From Chengkuizengella axinellae (GTDB lineage Bacteria; Bacillota; Bacilli; Paenibacillales; KCTC-33759), in the NCBI RefSeq assembly GCF_030730905.1, contig NZ_JAVAMP010000001.1, positions 992,001 through 1,056,000 of the forward strand: a stretch of DNA of 64,000 nucleotides, given 5' to 3'. The notes beneath the pieces are model-generated. The model did not search any database, had not been told where the DNA came from, and saw only the letters and a program-made list of their open reading frames with translations. The translations under genes were made by a program, and so were the position numbers. Of the stretch, positions 26,512 through 34,822 are shown in pieces; position 1 is the first letter of the stretch, and each line of letters begins with the position of its first letter.

Positions 26512-26531
26512 ATTTTTTTAGGAGGTTTATT

Positions 26532-27977
26532 ATGTCTAAGGACAAAAAAATGGTGAAAGAGATTACACCTCAACAAGAGGATTTTTCTAGATGGTATATT
26601 GATGTTATTAAAAAAGCGGATCTAATGGATTATTCACCTGTAAGGGGTTGTATTGTTTTTAAACCAGAGGGTTATGAGATTTGGGAAATGATGCAGAAGG
26701 AGCTTGACTCTAAATTCAAAGAGACAGGTCATCGTAACGCTTACTTTCCTCTTTTTATTCCTGAAAGCTTTTTTCAAAAGGAAAAAGAGCATGTAGAAGG
26801 ATTTAATCCTGAATTACCATGGGTTACAGAAGCTGCAGGTGAACAATTAGAGGAACGTTTAGCAATCAGACCTACTTCTGAAACAATGATAGGACATATG
26901 TATTCCAAATGGATTCAATCCTATAGAGATCTTCCTCTTTTAATAAATCAATGGTCAAATGTGGTTCGCTGGGAGAAACGTACACTTCCGTTCCTAAGAA
27001 CCAGTGAGTTTTTATGGCAGGAAGGACATACGGCTCATGAAACTGAAGAAGAAGCAAAAGCTGAAACCATGCAGATGTTAGAGATTTATCGTGAGTTTGT
27101 AGAAGACTTCTTAAGTATACCTGTTATTGTTGGTCAGAAAACTCCATCTGAAAAATTTGCTGGAGCAGTGGAGACCTTCTCTATTGAGGCCATGATGAAA
27201 GATGGTAAGGCTGTTCAAGCTGGAACCTCACATTATTTAGGAACTAATTTTTCCAAAGCATTTGATATCCAGTATTTAAATCGTGACAATCAGCAGCAAT
27301 ATGCTTATACAACTTCTTGGGGTGTCAGCACAAGAATGATTGGTGCAATGATTATGGTACATGGTGATGATAAAGGACTAGCGCTGCCTCCAAAAGTTGC
27401 CCCTACACAGGTGATCGTGATTCCAATTGGACCAGCAAAGAAAAGAGAAGAAGTAACGGAAAAATGTATGGAATTGATGGATGGATTGAAACAAGCTGGA
27501 GTAAGAGTAAGAATGGATACATCAGATCAAAGTCCTGGCTGGAAATTTAATGAGTATGAGATGCGAGGGGTTCCAATCAGAATTGAACTTGGTCCTCGAG
27601 ATATGGAAAAAGGACAAGTTGTCCTCGCTTCTAGAATTTCAGGAGAGAAAAAATTTATTCCTCAAGAACAGTTAAATAAAGAAGTCTTGAACATGTTGGA
27701 TGATATTCAAAAACAAATGTATGATAATGCAAAAAGCTTTATGGATTCCCATTTTAGCTCAGTGGAAACGATCGATGAAATGAAGGCAGCACTGGAAAAG
27801 CAAAGAGGTTTTGTATTAGCCGGATGGTGTGGATCTGAGGCATGTGAACATCAAGTGAAGGAAGAGACAGGAGCAACAAGCAGAAATATTCCTACGGTTG
27901 TAACTGAACATAAGGGGAAATGTTTGGTTTGTGAAGAACCTGCAAAACACACTGTTGTTTTTGGTAAATCCTATTAA
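26532..27977 (+). CDS. proS: Prolyl-tRNA synthetase, short (type 3, archaeal/eukaryal-like) form
   Basis: 481 residues from the ATG at 26532, which has TTAGGAGG at 26518-26525; an upstream in-frame ATG at 26484 would read through the inverted-repeat element. Class II motif 2 (VVRWEKRTLPFLRTSEFLWQ) and motif 3 (MIGAMIMVHGDDKGLALPP) are present. There is no inserted editing domain between them, and the C-terminus has a four-Cys zinc-type domain (CGSEAC, CLVC). This is the ~480-residue type 3 ProRS, unlike the ~565-residue bacterial form of B. subtilis at this locus. Confidence 0.95.
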   Translation: MSKDKKMVKEITPQQEDFSRWYIDVIKKADLMDYSPVRGCIVFKPEGYEIWEMMQKELDSKFKETGHRNAYFPLFIPESFFQKEKEHVEGFNPELPWVTEAAGEQLEERLAIRPTSETMIGHMYSKWIQSYRDLPLLINQWSNVVRWEKRTLPFLRTSEFLWQEGHTAHETEEEAKAETMQMLEIYREFVEDFLSIPVIVGQKTPSEKFAGAVETFSIEAMMKDGKAVQAGTSHYLGTNFSKAFDIQYLNRDNQQQYAYTTSWGVSTRMIGAMIMVHGDDKGLALPPKVAPTQVIVIPIGPAKKREEVTEKCMELMDGLKQAGVRVRMDTSDQSPGWKFNEYEMRGVPIRIELGPRDMEKGQVVLASRISGEKKFIPQEQLNKEVLNMLDDIQKQMYDNAKSFMDSHFSSVETIDEMKAALEKQRGFVLAGWCGSEACEHQVKEETGATSRNIPTVVTEHKGKCLVCEEPAKHTVVFGKSY

Positions 27978-28003
27978 TATTACTTTCTTGAAAGTTTCAA
28001 ATG

Positions 28004-28042
28004 CAAGCCAGATGTAAAGATGAAGAATCTGTGTCTGGCTTG
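28004..28042 (+). terminator. Hairpin between proS and polC
   Basis: CAAGCCAGA (28004-28012) pairs perfectly with TCTGGCTTG (28034-28042) around a 21-base loop. Only a short TTT follows, so termination would be inefficient; it may instead shape the polC leader. The ATG at 28020 lies in its loop. Confidence 0.5.
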
Positions 28043-28064
28043 TTTCAATTGGGAGGGGAACATC

Positions 28065-31000
28065 ATAAATAACGTAAATAGTGAAAAAAGGACAAGATTT
28101 GAACTTCTGATGAAGCAAGCAGAAATTCCTCAGGAGATCGTGAATTCTTATTTTTCTGATGGAGTCATAGATAAGGTGTTATGTAACAGGCAAAATAATG
28201 ATTGGAATATTCATATTTTGAAAGAGCAAATGGTTCCACAAAAAGTGTATAGACAATTTTGCAAACAAATACAAAAAAAATTCGCTCACATTGCAAAAAT
28301 TCGGTTTAACTTTTGTTTTTCTGACTCCATATCCAATCAAACCATAGTATCTGAATTTTGGAGTTTATATTTGGAATGGATACAAAAGGAACAGGCTTCA
28401 GTAAATGGATGGTTCAGCAAAGCAAAGGTTGAAGTGAATGATCAGACGATTAAGGTTTCACTATTAGATGAAACAGGGATTGAACTTGCAAAAAAGAAAA
28501 AGATAGATGAAAGCATTAAGCATTTCTTTCATGATTTTTTCTCTAGAACTTTTTCTATACAATTTTCTGTAGATACGGACAGAACAGAAGAATTTAATCG
28601 ATTTGCTGAAAAGTTAGTAGAGGAGGAACGATCAGCAGCGCAAGCGATTTTAGAATCCACTCCGAGTGAAGTTGAGGTTGAAATCCCAGAGGGTGAGCTT
28701 GTACTTCTACTTGGGAAAAAAATTGAGGAACCTTCAGTGCCTATTCACCAAGTTACGGATGAAGAGAAAAAGATTGTTATTCATGGTACTGTACTTAATC
28801 TAGAAATGAAGGAGCTCAAAACTGGAACAACATTATCTCAATTTATTTTAACGGATTTCACGGATTCCATTAAAGTCAAATTATTCACTAAGAAGAAGGA
28901 AGATATCAAAAAACTCTCTCTACTTAAAAACGGGAAATGGTTAAAACTAAGAGGTAAGGTTGAATATGATACTTTTCTTCCTGTACACGAACTAACGATG
29001 ATCCCTCTTGATTTAAATGAAGTTGTACCTCCGGCTAATCTTGAACGAAAGGATCAAGCAGAAGAAAAACGTGTTGAATTTCATCTGCACAGCAACATGA
29101 GTACGATGGATGGGATAACTTCTATTAGCGAATATATAAAAATGGCGGCCAAATGGGGTCATAAAGCTATCGCAGTTACTGATCACGGGAATGTACAGGC
29201 TTATCCAGAGGCTTTTTGGACTGCACAAAAAAACAATATCAAAATGATATATGGACTAGAGGCAAATGTAGTAAACGATGCTATTCCAATCGTAGTTAAC
29301 CCTTCTGATGATTTATTGCAAGATGCAACTTATGTCATATTCGACTTAGAAACAACAGGTTTGTCTGTGGTTAACCATAAGATAATTGAAATTGCCGGTA
29401 TAAAAGTGAAAAATGGTGAGGAAATCGATCGATTTACTACCTTTGTAAATCCTCATGAGAAAATTCCATATAACATTAGTCAATTAACGAACATTACAGA
29501 TGATATGGTAGTAGATGCGCCAAACCTAGAGGATATTTTCCCTAAATTTATTGAATTTATTGGAGATGCAATATTAGTAGCTCATAATGCTAGATTTGAT
29601 GCAGGTTTTGTTCAGGCAGCATGTAAGAAATGCAACATGGAAAATGTGAAAAATCCTGTCTTGGATACTTTGGAATTAGCAAGATTTTTGTTCCCAAATT
29701 TTAAAAACCATAGATTGAATACATTAGCAGATAAATTGAAGGTAAGTTTGGATAACCATCACAGGGCTATTGATGATACGATTGCTTTACAGCATATTTT
29801 TAATCATTTATTGAAGGAGTTAAAAAAGCGAGACATATCGAATATAAATGAACTTAATGGTTATGCTGGACAGGATTTGACTAAAATGAGGCCTTTCCAT
29901 TGCTGTATTTACGCTATGAATCTAACAGGAAAGAAAAACTTATATCAATTAATTTCTTTATCACACACAAAGTATTTTCATAGAGTTGCAACCATTCCGA
30001 AAAGTGTATTAATGGAGTATAGAGAAGGTCTGCTGATTTCCTCGGGGTGTGAAAAAGGAGAATTATTTGAGACGGTCTTAAATAAATCACCTGAAGAGGC
30101 AGAGGAAACAGCTGAGTTTTATGATGTGTTAGAAATTCAACCTGTCGGTGTGAATCAACATTTAATAGATAAAGGCTTAGTCACGCATCGTTTACATTTG
30201 GAAGAGGCGAATAAGCGAATTTGCCAGCTAGGAGAAAAACTGAACAAACCAGTTATTGCTACTGGGAATGTACATTATCTTCATCCTAGAGAAAAAATCA
30301 ATAGAGATATAACCATTCATGGTATTACAGGATTCAGTCCATTGAAAGATTTGGAAAAACCGGATGTTCATTTTCGCACTACTATAGAGATGCTAGAAGA
30401 GTTTAAACATCTTGGCAAAGAGAAGGCATACGAAGTCGTTATTAAAAATACGAATAATCTTTCTGACCGTTTTGAAGATATTGAATTATTTCCGAGTAAA
30501 CCATTTTTCCCTGTAATTGAAGGGGCAGATGAGGAAATGAGAAATACTTGCTATGCCACGGCAAAAGAAATATATGGAGAAGAATTGCCTGAAATTGTGC
30601 CAGAACGTTTGGAAAAAGAGCTTGTTCCTATTATTAAAGCTGGGTTTTCTGCTTTGTATTTAATTTCAGAGAGGTTAGTGAAAAAATCAAACCAAGATGG
30701 TTATCTCGTTGGTTCCCGGGGATCGGTTGGATCTTCTGCTGTAGCTATGATGTTAGGCATCTCCGAAGTAAATCCACTGCCACCTCATTATTTGTGCAAG
30801 CAGTGTAAACATAGTGAGTGGTTTACGGATGGAAGTGTTCGAAGTGGTTTTGATTTAGAAGATAAGACTTGCCCAAAATGTGAGAGTCAGATGAAGGGAG
30901 ACGGTCAAGATATTCCTTTTGAAACATTCCTAGGATTTAAAGGGGATAAAGTTCCCGATATAGATTTAAACTTTTCTGGTGAGTATCAACCACACGCGCA

Positions 31001-32378
31001 TCATTATACAAAAGTTCTTTTTGGAGAGGAAAATGTATATCGTGCAGGAACGATTGGTACAGTTGCGGAAAAAACGGCGTTTGGATACGTGAAAAAATAT
31101 GAGGAAGATAAAACAAAGAGTTGGAGAAATGCCGAGGTAGCTAGGTTAAGCTCCGGTTGTACTGGGGTTAAAAGGAGTACAGGGCAGCATCCAGGAGGTA
31201 TCGTGGTTGTACCTGAGTATATTGATGTTGAAGATATCACTCCTGTTCAATATCCAGCAGACGATACATCAGCTGAGTGGAAAACAACACATTTTGACTA
31301 TCATGCTTTTGACGCTAATTTGTTAAAACTAGATATCCTGGGACACGATGATCCAACAATGATGAGAATGCTGCAGGATTTAACAGATATTGATCCTACA
31401 ACAATACCTATGAATGATCCTAAGATTATGAGTGTCTTTAATTCTACAGATGCATTGAATGTGACACCAGAGCAAATCAAGTCACCTGTTGGAACCTTTG
31501 GTGTTCCAGAGATGGGTACTAAATTTGTAAGACAAATGTTGAAAGAAACGAAACCATCTACCTTTGCTGATTTGCTGCAAATATCAGGTCTTTCTCATGG
31601 AACGGGTGTTTGGTTAGGGAATGCTCAAGAATTGATCAAAAATAATACATGTACGATCAAAACGGTAATCGGTTGTCGTGATGATATTATGTTGTATTTG
31701 ATCTATAAAGGTGGTTTGGAGGCGGGCCTTGCATTTCAAATTACCGAAAGTGTTCGAAAAGGGAAGGGATTAAGGGATGAGTGGATTACCACAATGAAAG
31801 AACATAAAATCCCTCAATGGTATATTGATTCTTGTTTGAAAATCGAATACATGTTTCCTAAAGCACATGCCGCAGCTTATGTTATTTCTGCTGTTAGAAC
31901 TGTGTATTTTAAAGTTCATCATCCGATTGCGTTTTATGCGACTTATTTTTCTGTTCGCACAGAGGATTTTGATGTTGATGTTTTTTGTCAAGGTTACAAT
32001 GCGATTTTGAAAAGATTAATTGAAATCGAAGAGTTAGGATTTAAAGCATCAGCTAAAGAAAAGAGTATGATTTCAATATTGGAAATGGCTTTAGAAATGA
32101 CTGCTCGTGGATTTTCATTTAAAGGAATTAATTTGTATCGGTCAGATGCGGAAAAGTATATCATTGATGGAGACTCCTTAATTCCTCCTTTTTCAGCTAT
32201 ACAAGGGATTGGAGTTAATGCTGCGAAGAATATTGTGGAAGCTAGAAAAGCAGGTGAATTTTTATCTATTGAAGATTTCAGAGAAAAGAGCAAGGTATCA
32301 AAAACTGTAGTTGAAACCTTAAATGGTTTCGGTTGCTTCAACGGTTTGCCTGAGTCAAATCAACTTTCATTATTTTAG
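28065..32378 (+). CDS. polC: DNA polymerase III PolC-type alpha subunit, apparent non-canonical start
   Basis: About 1437 residues from ATA 28065 (or ATC 28062), equal to B. subtilis PolC. The open frame extends to ATG 28020, but that codon lies in a hairpin loop with no ribosome site, whereas GGGAGGGG (28051-28058) directs initiation at 28062-28065. Domains: N-terminal and OB regions; PHP domain split by an insertion (HLHSNMSTMDG ~residue 340); DEDDh 3'-5' exonuclease (VIFDLETTGLS ~423); zinc-binding Cys cluster (CKQC...CPKC ~910); polymerase palm (PDIDLNF ~963). It is the main replicative polymerase. Confidence 0.95.
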   Translation: MNNVNSEKRTRFELLMKQAEIPQEIVNSYFSDGVIDKVLCNRQNNDWNIHILKEQMVPQKVYRQFCKQIQKKFAHIAKIRFNFCFSDSISNQTIVSEFWSLYLEWIQKEQASVNGWFSKAKVEVNDQTIKVSLLDETGIELAKKKKIDESIKHFFHDFFSRTFSIQFSVDTDRTEEFNRFAEKLVEEERSAAQAILESTPSEVEVEIPEGELVLLLGKKIEEPSVPIHQVTDEEKKIVIHGTVLNLEMKELKTGTTLSQFILTDFTDSIKVKLFTKKKEDIKKLSLLKNGKWLKLRGKVEYDTFLPVHELTMIPLDLNEVVPPANLERKDQAEEKRVEFHLHSNMSTMDGITSISEYIKMAAKWGHKAIAVTDHGNVQAYPEAFWTAQKNNIKMIYGLEANVVNDAIPIVVNPSDDLLQDATYVIFDLETTGLSVVNHKIIEIAGIKVKNGEEIDRFTTFVNPHEKIPYNISQLTNITDDMVVDAPNLEDIFPKFIEFIGDAILVAHNARFDAGFVQAACKKCNMENVKNPVLDTLELARFLFPNFKNHRLNTLADKLKVSLDNHHRAIDDTIALQHIFNHLLKELKKRDISNINELNGYAGQDLTKMRPFHCCIYAMNLTGKKNLYQLISLSHTKYFHRVATIPKSVLMEYREGLLISSGCEKGELFETVLNKSPEEAEETAEFYDVLEIQPVGVNQHLIDKGLVTHRLHLEEANKRICQLGEKLNKPVIATGNVHYLHPREKINRDITIHGITGFSPLKDLEKPDVHFRTTIEMLEEFKHLGKEKAYEVVIKNTNNLSDRFEDIELFPSKPFFPVIEGADEEMRNTCYATAKEIYGEELPEIVPERLEKELVPIIKAGFSALYLISERLVKKSNQDGYLVGSRGSVGSSAVAMMLGISEVNPLPPHYLCKQCKHSEWFTDGSVRSGFDLEDKTCPKCESQMKGDGQDIPFETFLGFKGDKVPDIDLNFSGEYQPHAHHYTKVLFGEENVYRAGTIGTVAEKTAFGYVKKYEEDKTKSWRNAEVARLSSGCTGVKRSTGQHPGGIVVVPEYIDVEDITPVQYPADDTSAEWKTTHFDYHAFDANLLKLDILGHDDPTMMRMLQDLTDIDPTTIPMNDPKIMSVFNSTDALNVTPEQIKSPVGTFGVPEMGTKFVRQMLKETKPSTFADLLQISGLSHGTGVWLGNAQELIKNNTCTIKTVIGCRDDIMLYLIYKGGLEAGLAFQITESVRKGKGLRDEWITTMKEHKIPQWYIDSCLKIEYMFPKAHAAAYVISAVRTVYFKVHHPIAFYATYFSVRTEDFDVDVFCQGYNAILKRLIEIEELGFKASAKEKSMISILEMALEMTARGFSFKGINLYRSDAEKYIIDGDSLIPPFSAIQGIGVNAAKNIVEARKAGEFLSIEDFREKSKVSKTVVETLNGFGCFNGLPESNQLSLF

Positions 32379-32383
32379 TGCAG

Positions 32384-32399
32384 ACCTTGTAAGGTTTTT
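32384..32399 (+). terminator. Short terminator-like hairpin after polC
   Basis: ACCT (32384-32387) pairs with AGGT (32392-32395) in a minimal stem followed by T5. It overlaps the -35 box of the rimP promoter, so it is weak evidence for termination. Confidence 0.4.
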
Positions 32400-32415
32400 C
32401 ACAATATGATATAAT
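32387..32415 (+). promoter_or_regulatory. Sigma-A promoter of the rimP-nusA-infB operon
   Basis: TTGTAA (32387-32392), a 17-base spacer, and a perfect TATAAT (32410-32415). The predicted start near 32422 gives a ~100-base structured leader. Confidence 0.75.
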
Positions 32416-32444
32416 TTACTCATAATTGAGATAGCAATTTCGAG

Positions 32445-32490
32445 AAGAGTGGGGGAAACCCACTCTTTGCCTTTTATTTAAAGGCTTTAT
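32445..32490 (+). promoter_or_regulatory. Two-hairpin leader upstream of rimP
   Basis: The first hairpin has a perfect 9-bp stem (AAGAGTGGG 32445-32453 / CCCACTCTT 32459-32467) with a GGAAA loop; the second has a 6-bp stem (GCCTTT 32469-32474 / AAAGGC 32480-32485) followed by TTTAT. Stable hairpins before rimP are common in Firmicutes. The tandem arrangement could allow attenuation or protect the mRNA; no ligand is evident. Confidence 0.6.
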
Positions 32491-32520
32491 CATGTTGATG
32501 TAGGAGGTTCAAAGTTTAAA

Positions 32521-32976
32521 GTGAGCAAAGTAAAAGATATTGTTCAAGATATGATTCAAAGCTTTATAGAAGCAGAAGGATATGAATTAGTTGATATAGA
32601 GTATGTTAAAGAAGGTGAAAATAAATACCTTCGTATTTATGTTGATAAAGACGGGGGCATTGATATTGATGATTGCGGTCGAATCAGTGAATATATCAGT
32701 CAAAAACTAGACGAAACAGATCCTATATCTGAAGCTTATATTCTTGAAGTCTCTTCACCTGGTGCTGAACGCCCATTGAAGAAGGTAAAGGATTTTGAAA
32801 ATGCTGTAGATAAAAACGTCTTTATTACTACATATGAACCTATTGATGGTCTAAAGGAATTTGAAGGGATATTAACTACTTTTCAAAATGAAGTATTGGA
32901 AATTAAGGTCGTTAAAAAGACTTATCAAATACCGTTAAATAAAGTAGCCAGTGCAAGACTTGCTGTACTATTTTAA
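32521..32976 (+). CDS. rimP: Ribosome maturation factor RimP
   Basis: 151 residues. Conserved stretches are GYELVDIEYVKEGENKYLRI, DIDDCGRISEYISQKLDE and the signature LEVSSPGAERPL. It assists 30S assembly. Start is GTG at 32521; GGAGG (32503-32507) lies 13 bases away, an unusually long spacing, but no better in-frame start is visible. It heads the nusA operon. Confidence 0.94.
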   Translation: MSKVKDIVQDMIQSFIEAEGYELVDIEYVKEGENKYLRIYVDKDGGIDIDDCGRISEYISQKLDETDPISEAYILEVSSPGAERPLKKVKDFENAVDKNVFITTYEPIDGLKEFEGILTTFQNEVLEIKVVKKTYQIPLNKVASARLAVLF

Positions 32977-33094
32977 AGCCATAAGACGAGCTCAGATAAG
33001 AGTTTTTTGTTCATATTAAAATTTATTCATAAAGTGCTTTTTTGAATACTTACTATAAATGAGTTGATTTTTTGAAAGGAGGTACTAATTCCAA

Positions 33095-34201
33095 ATGAAT
33101 GCAGAGTTTATAGAAGCTCTAACTGAAATTGAAAGAGAGAAAGGGATTAGTAAGGATGTTTTAATTGAAGCGCTTGAAGCAGCACTTATTTCAAGTTACA
33201 AACGAAATTATACCGCACAAAATGTGAGGGTTGATATCAATCAGCAATCTGGTGTCATTAAAGTCTTTGCACGTAAAACTGTTGTTGAAGAGGTTCTGGA
33301 CCCTAGAATGGAAATATCCATAGATGCGGCAAGATCCATTAACCTTAATTATCATTTAGATGACATTGTTGAGATTGAAGTGACTCCTAGAGATTTCGGG
33401 CGGATTGCAGCACAAACAGCAAAACAAGTAGTAACTCAAAGAATTCGTGAAGCTGAAAGAGGACTTATATTTAATGAATTCATTGATAAAGAAGAAGACA
33501 TTATTACCGGTATAGTTGAGAGGATGGATCAAAGAAACATTTATATCAACTTAGGTAGAGTTGAAGGAATCTTGCCTTTGAATGAGGTTATGCCTACTGA
33601 GAAGTTTCATCAGGGTGACCGAATAAAGGCCTTTATAACAAAGGTTGAAAATTCAACTAAAGGTCCACTAATTATGCTTTCTAGAACACATCCAGGTTTA
33701 TTAAAGAGATTGTTTGAGTTGGAAGTGCCTGAAATTTATGATGGGATCGTAGAAATTCGTTCAGTAGCAAGAGAAGCTGGGTATCGATCCAAAATTGCTG
33801 TATTTTCACCTAATCCAGAGGTTGATTCAGTGGGTGCTTGTGTTGGACAAAAAGGAATGCGCGTTCAGACGATTGTGGATGAACTAAAAGGTGAAAGAAT
33901 AGACATTGTTTATTGGTCAGAAGATATTACAGAATATGTAGCAAATGCTCTAAGTCCATCCAAAGTGATTGAAGTTCAAATTTTAGATGAAGATAAAATG
34001 TGTAGAGTCATTGTACCAGATTTTCAGTTATCACTTGCGATTGGAATAAAGGGACAAAATGCAAGACTTGCTGCTAAATTAACAGGTTGGAAGATAGACA
34101 TTAAAAGTGAATCTCAGGCTTTTGAACAGTTTGGAAGACCTAAAGATGGCGAGATAGATTTAGAACAACAAGAAGATTTTTTAACATTTGAACAGGAATA
34201 G
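33095..34201 (+). CDS. nusA: Transcription termination/antitermination factor NusA
   Basis: 368 residues. An N-terminal RNA polymerase-binding domain (1-~125) is followed by S1 (GIVERMDQRNIYINLGRVEG), KH1 (AVFSPNPEVDSVGACVGQKG) and KH2 (LAIGIKGQNARLAAKLTGWK). The C-terminal acidic repeats of proteobacterial NusA are absent, as in B. subtilis. AAGGAGG (33076-33082) lies about 12 bases before the ATG. Confidence 0.97.
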   Translation: MNAEFIEALTEIEREKGISKDVLIEALEAALISSYKRNYTAQNVRVDINQQSGVIKVFARKTVVEEVLDPRMEISIDAARSINLNYHLDDIVEIEVTPRDFGRIAAQTAKQVVTQRIREAERGLIFNEFIDKEEDIITGIVERMDQRNIYINLGRVEGILPLNEVMPTEKFHQGDRIKAFITKVENSTKGPLIMLSRTHPGLLKRLFELEVPEIYDGIVEIRSVAREAGYRSKIAVFSPNPEVDSVGACVGQKGMRVQTIVDELKGERIDIVYWSEDITEYVANALSPSKVIEVQILDEDKMCRVIVPDFQLSLAIGIKGQNARLAAKLTGWKIDIKSESQAFEQFGRPKDGEIDLEQQEDFLTFEQE

Positions 34202-34225
34202 ATTCTGATGAAGTAAGGTGATGTT

Positions 34226-34510
34226 ATGCGAACTCGAAAAATTCCAATGAGAAAATGTGTAGCTTGCCAGGAAATGAAACCTAAGAAAGAACTGATTCGA
34301 ATCGTCAGGTCACCTGAAAACGAAGTGATTATAGATTCAACAGGTAAAAAATCTGGTAGAGGAGCTTATATATGCAAGCAGGTAAGCTGTTCACAATTAG
34401 CAATGAAAAATAAATCCCTTGACAGAGCATTAAAACATCAAGTTAATCAAGAGGTTTATGATCAATTAGAATCAAACTTTAGCAAACTAGAGGGTCAAGA
34501 TGGAAAATAA
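34226..34510 (+). CDS. ylxR: YlxR family nucleic-acid-binding protein (RNase P modulator RnpM)
   Basis: 94 residues with the YlxR signature RKCVACQEMKPKKELIRIVR and SGRGAYIC. B. subtilis YlxR binds the RNA of RNase P and has been renamed RnpM. TAAGGTG precedes the ATG. It overlaps ylxQ by 11 bases in the conserved nusA-ylxR-ylxQ-infB order. Confidence 0.95.
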   Translation: MRTRKIPMRKCVACQEMKPKKELIRIVRSPENEVIIDSTGKKSGRGAYICKQVSCSQLAMKNKSLDRALKHQVNQEVYDQLESNFSKLEGQDGK

Positions 34511-34811
34511 CAAAGTTTTATCATACATTGGTCTTGCAAAACGAGCTGGAAAATGTTTGTCCGGTGAGGAGAAAGTATTGAGCAAGATTAGAATAAACGA
34601 AGCAAAGTTAGTGATCATTGCTGTTGATGCTTCAGAGAATACAACTAAGAAATTTAAAGATAAGTGCAATTCTTATCATGTTCCACTCATCCAGTATAAA
34701 AACCGCTCTGAATTAGGTCAAAGTTTAGGAGTAGCAGAACGCGTCGTAATTGCTATTACAGATGATGGTTTTGTGAAAATGATCATGAAAGGTATGGAAA
34801 AAGAGATGTGA
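34500..34811 (+). CDS. ylxQ: L7Ae-family RNA-binding protein YlxQ
   Basis: 103 residues with the L7Ae/L30e fold pattern (LSYIGLAKRAGKCLSGEEKV; LVIIAVDASENTTKKF; YKNRSELGQSLG). Members bind kink-turn RNA. Its ribosome site (GAGGG) lies inside ylxR, with which it overlaps. It is a standard member of the infB operon. Confidence 0.94.
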   Translation: MENNKVLSYIGLAKRAGKCLSGEEKVLSKIRINEAKLVIIAVDASENTTKKFKDKCNSYHVPLIQYKNRSELGQSLGVAERVVIAITDDGFVKMIMKGMEKEM

Positions 34812-34822
34812 GGTGAAGAGAA

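Noticed and set aside
26361-26531. A T-box riboswitch before proS
   Set aside because: No T-box core sequence (GGTGG-type) or antiterminator/terminator pair was seen; the inverted-repeat element explains the structure better.
28020-28064. Extension of PolC to the ATG at 28020
   Set aside because: The extra residues are encoded by a hairpin and the ribosome site, with no similarity to PolC N-termini.
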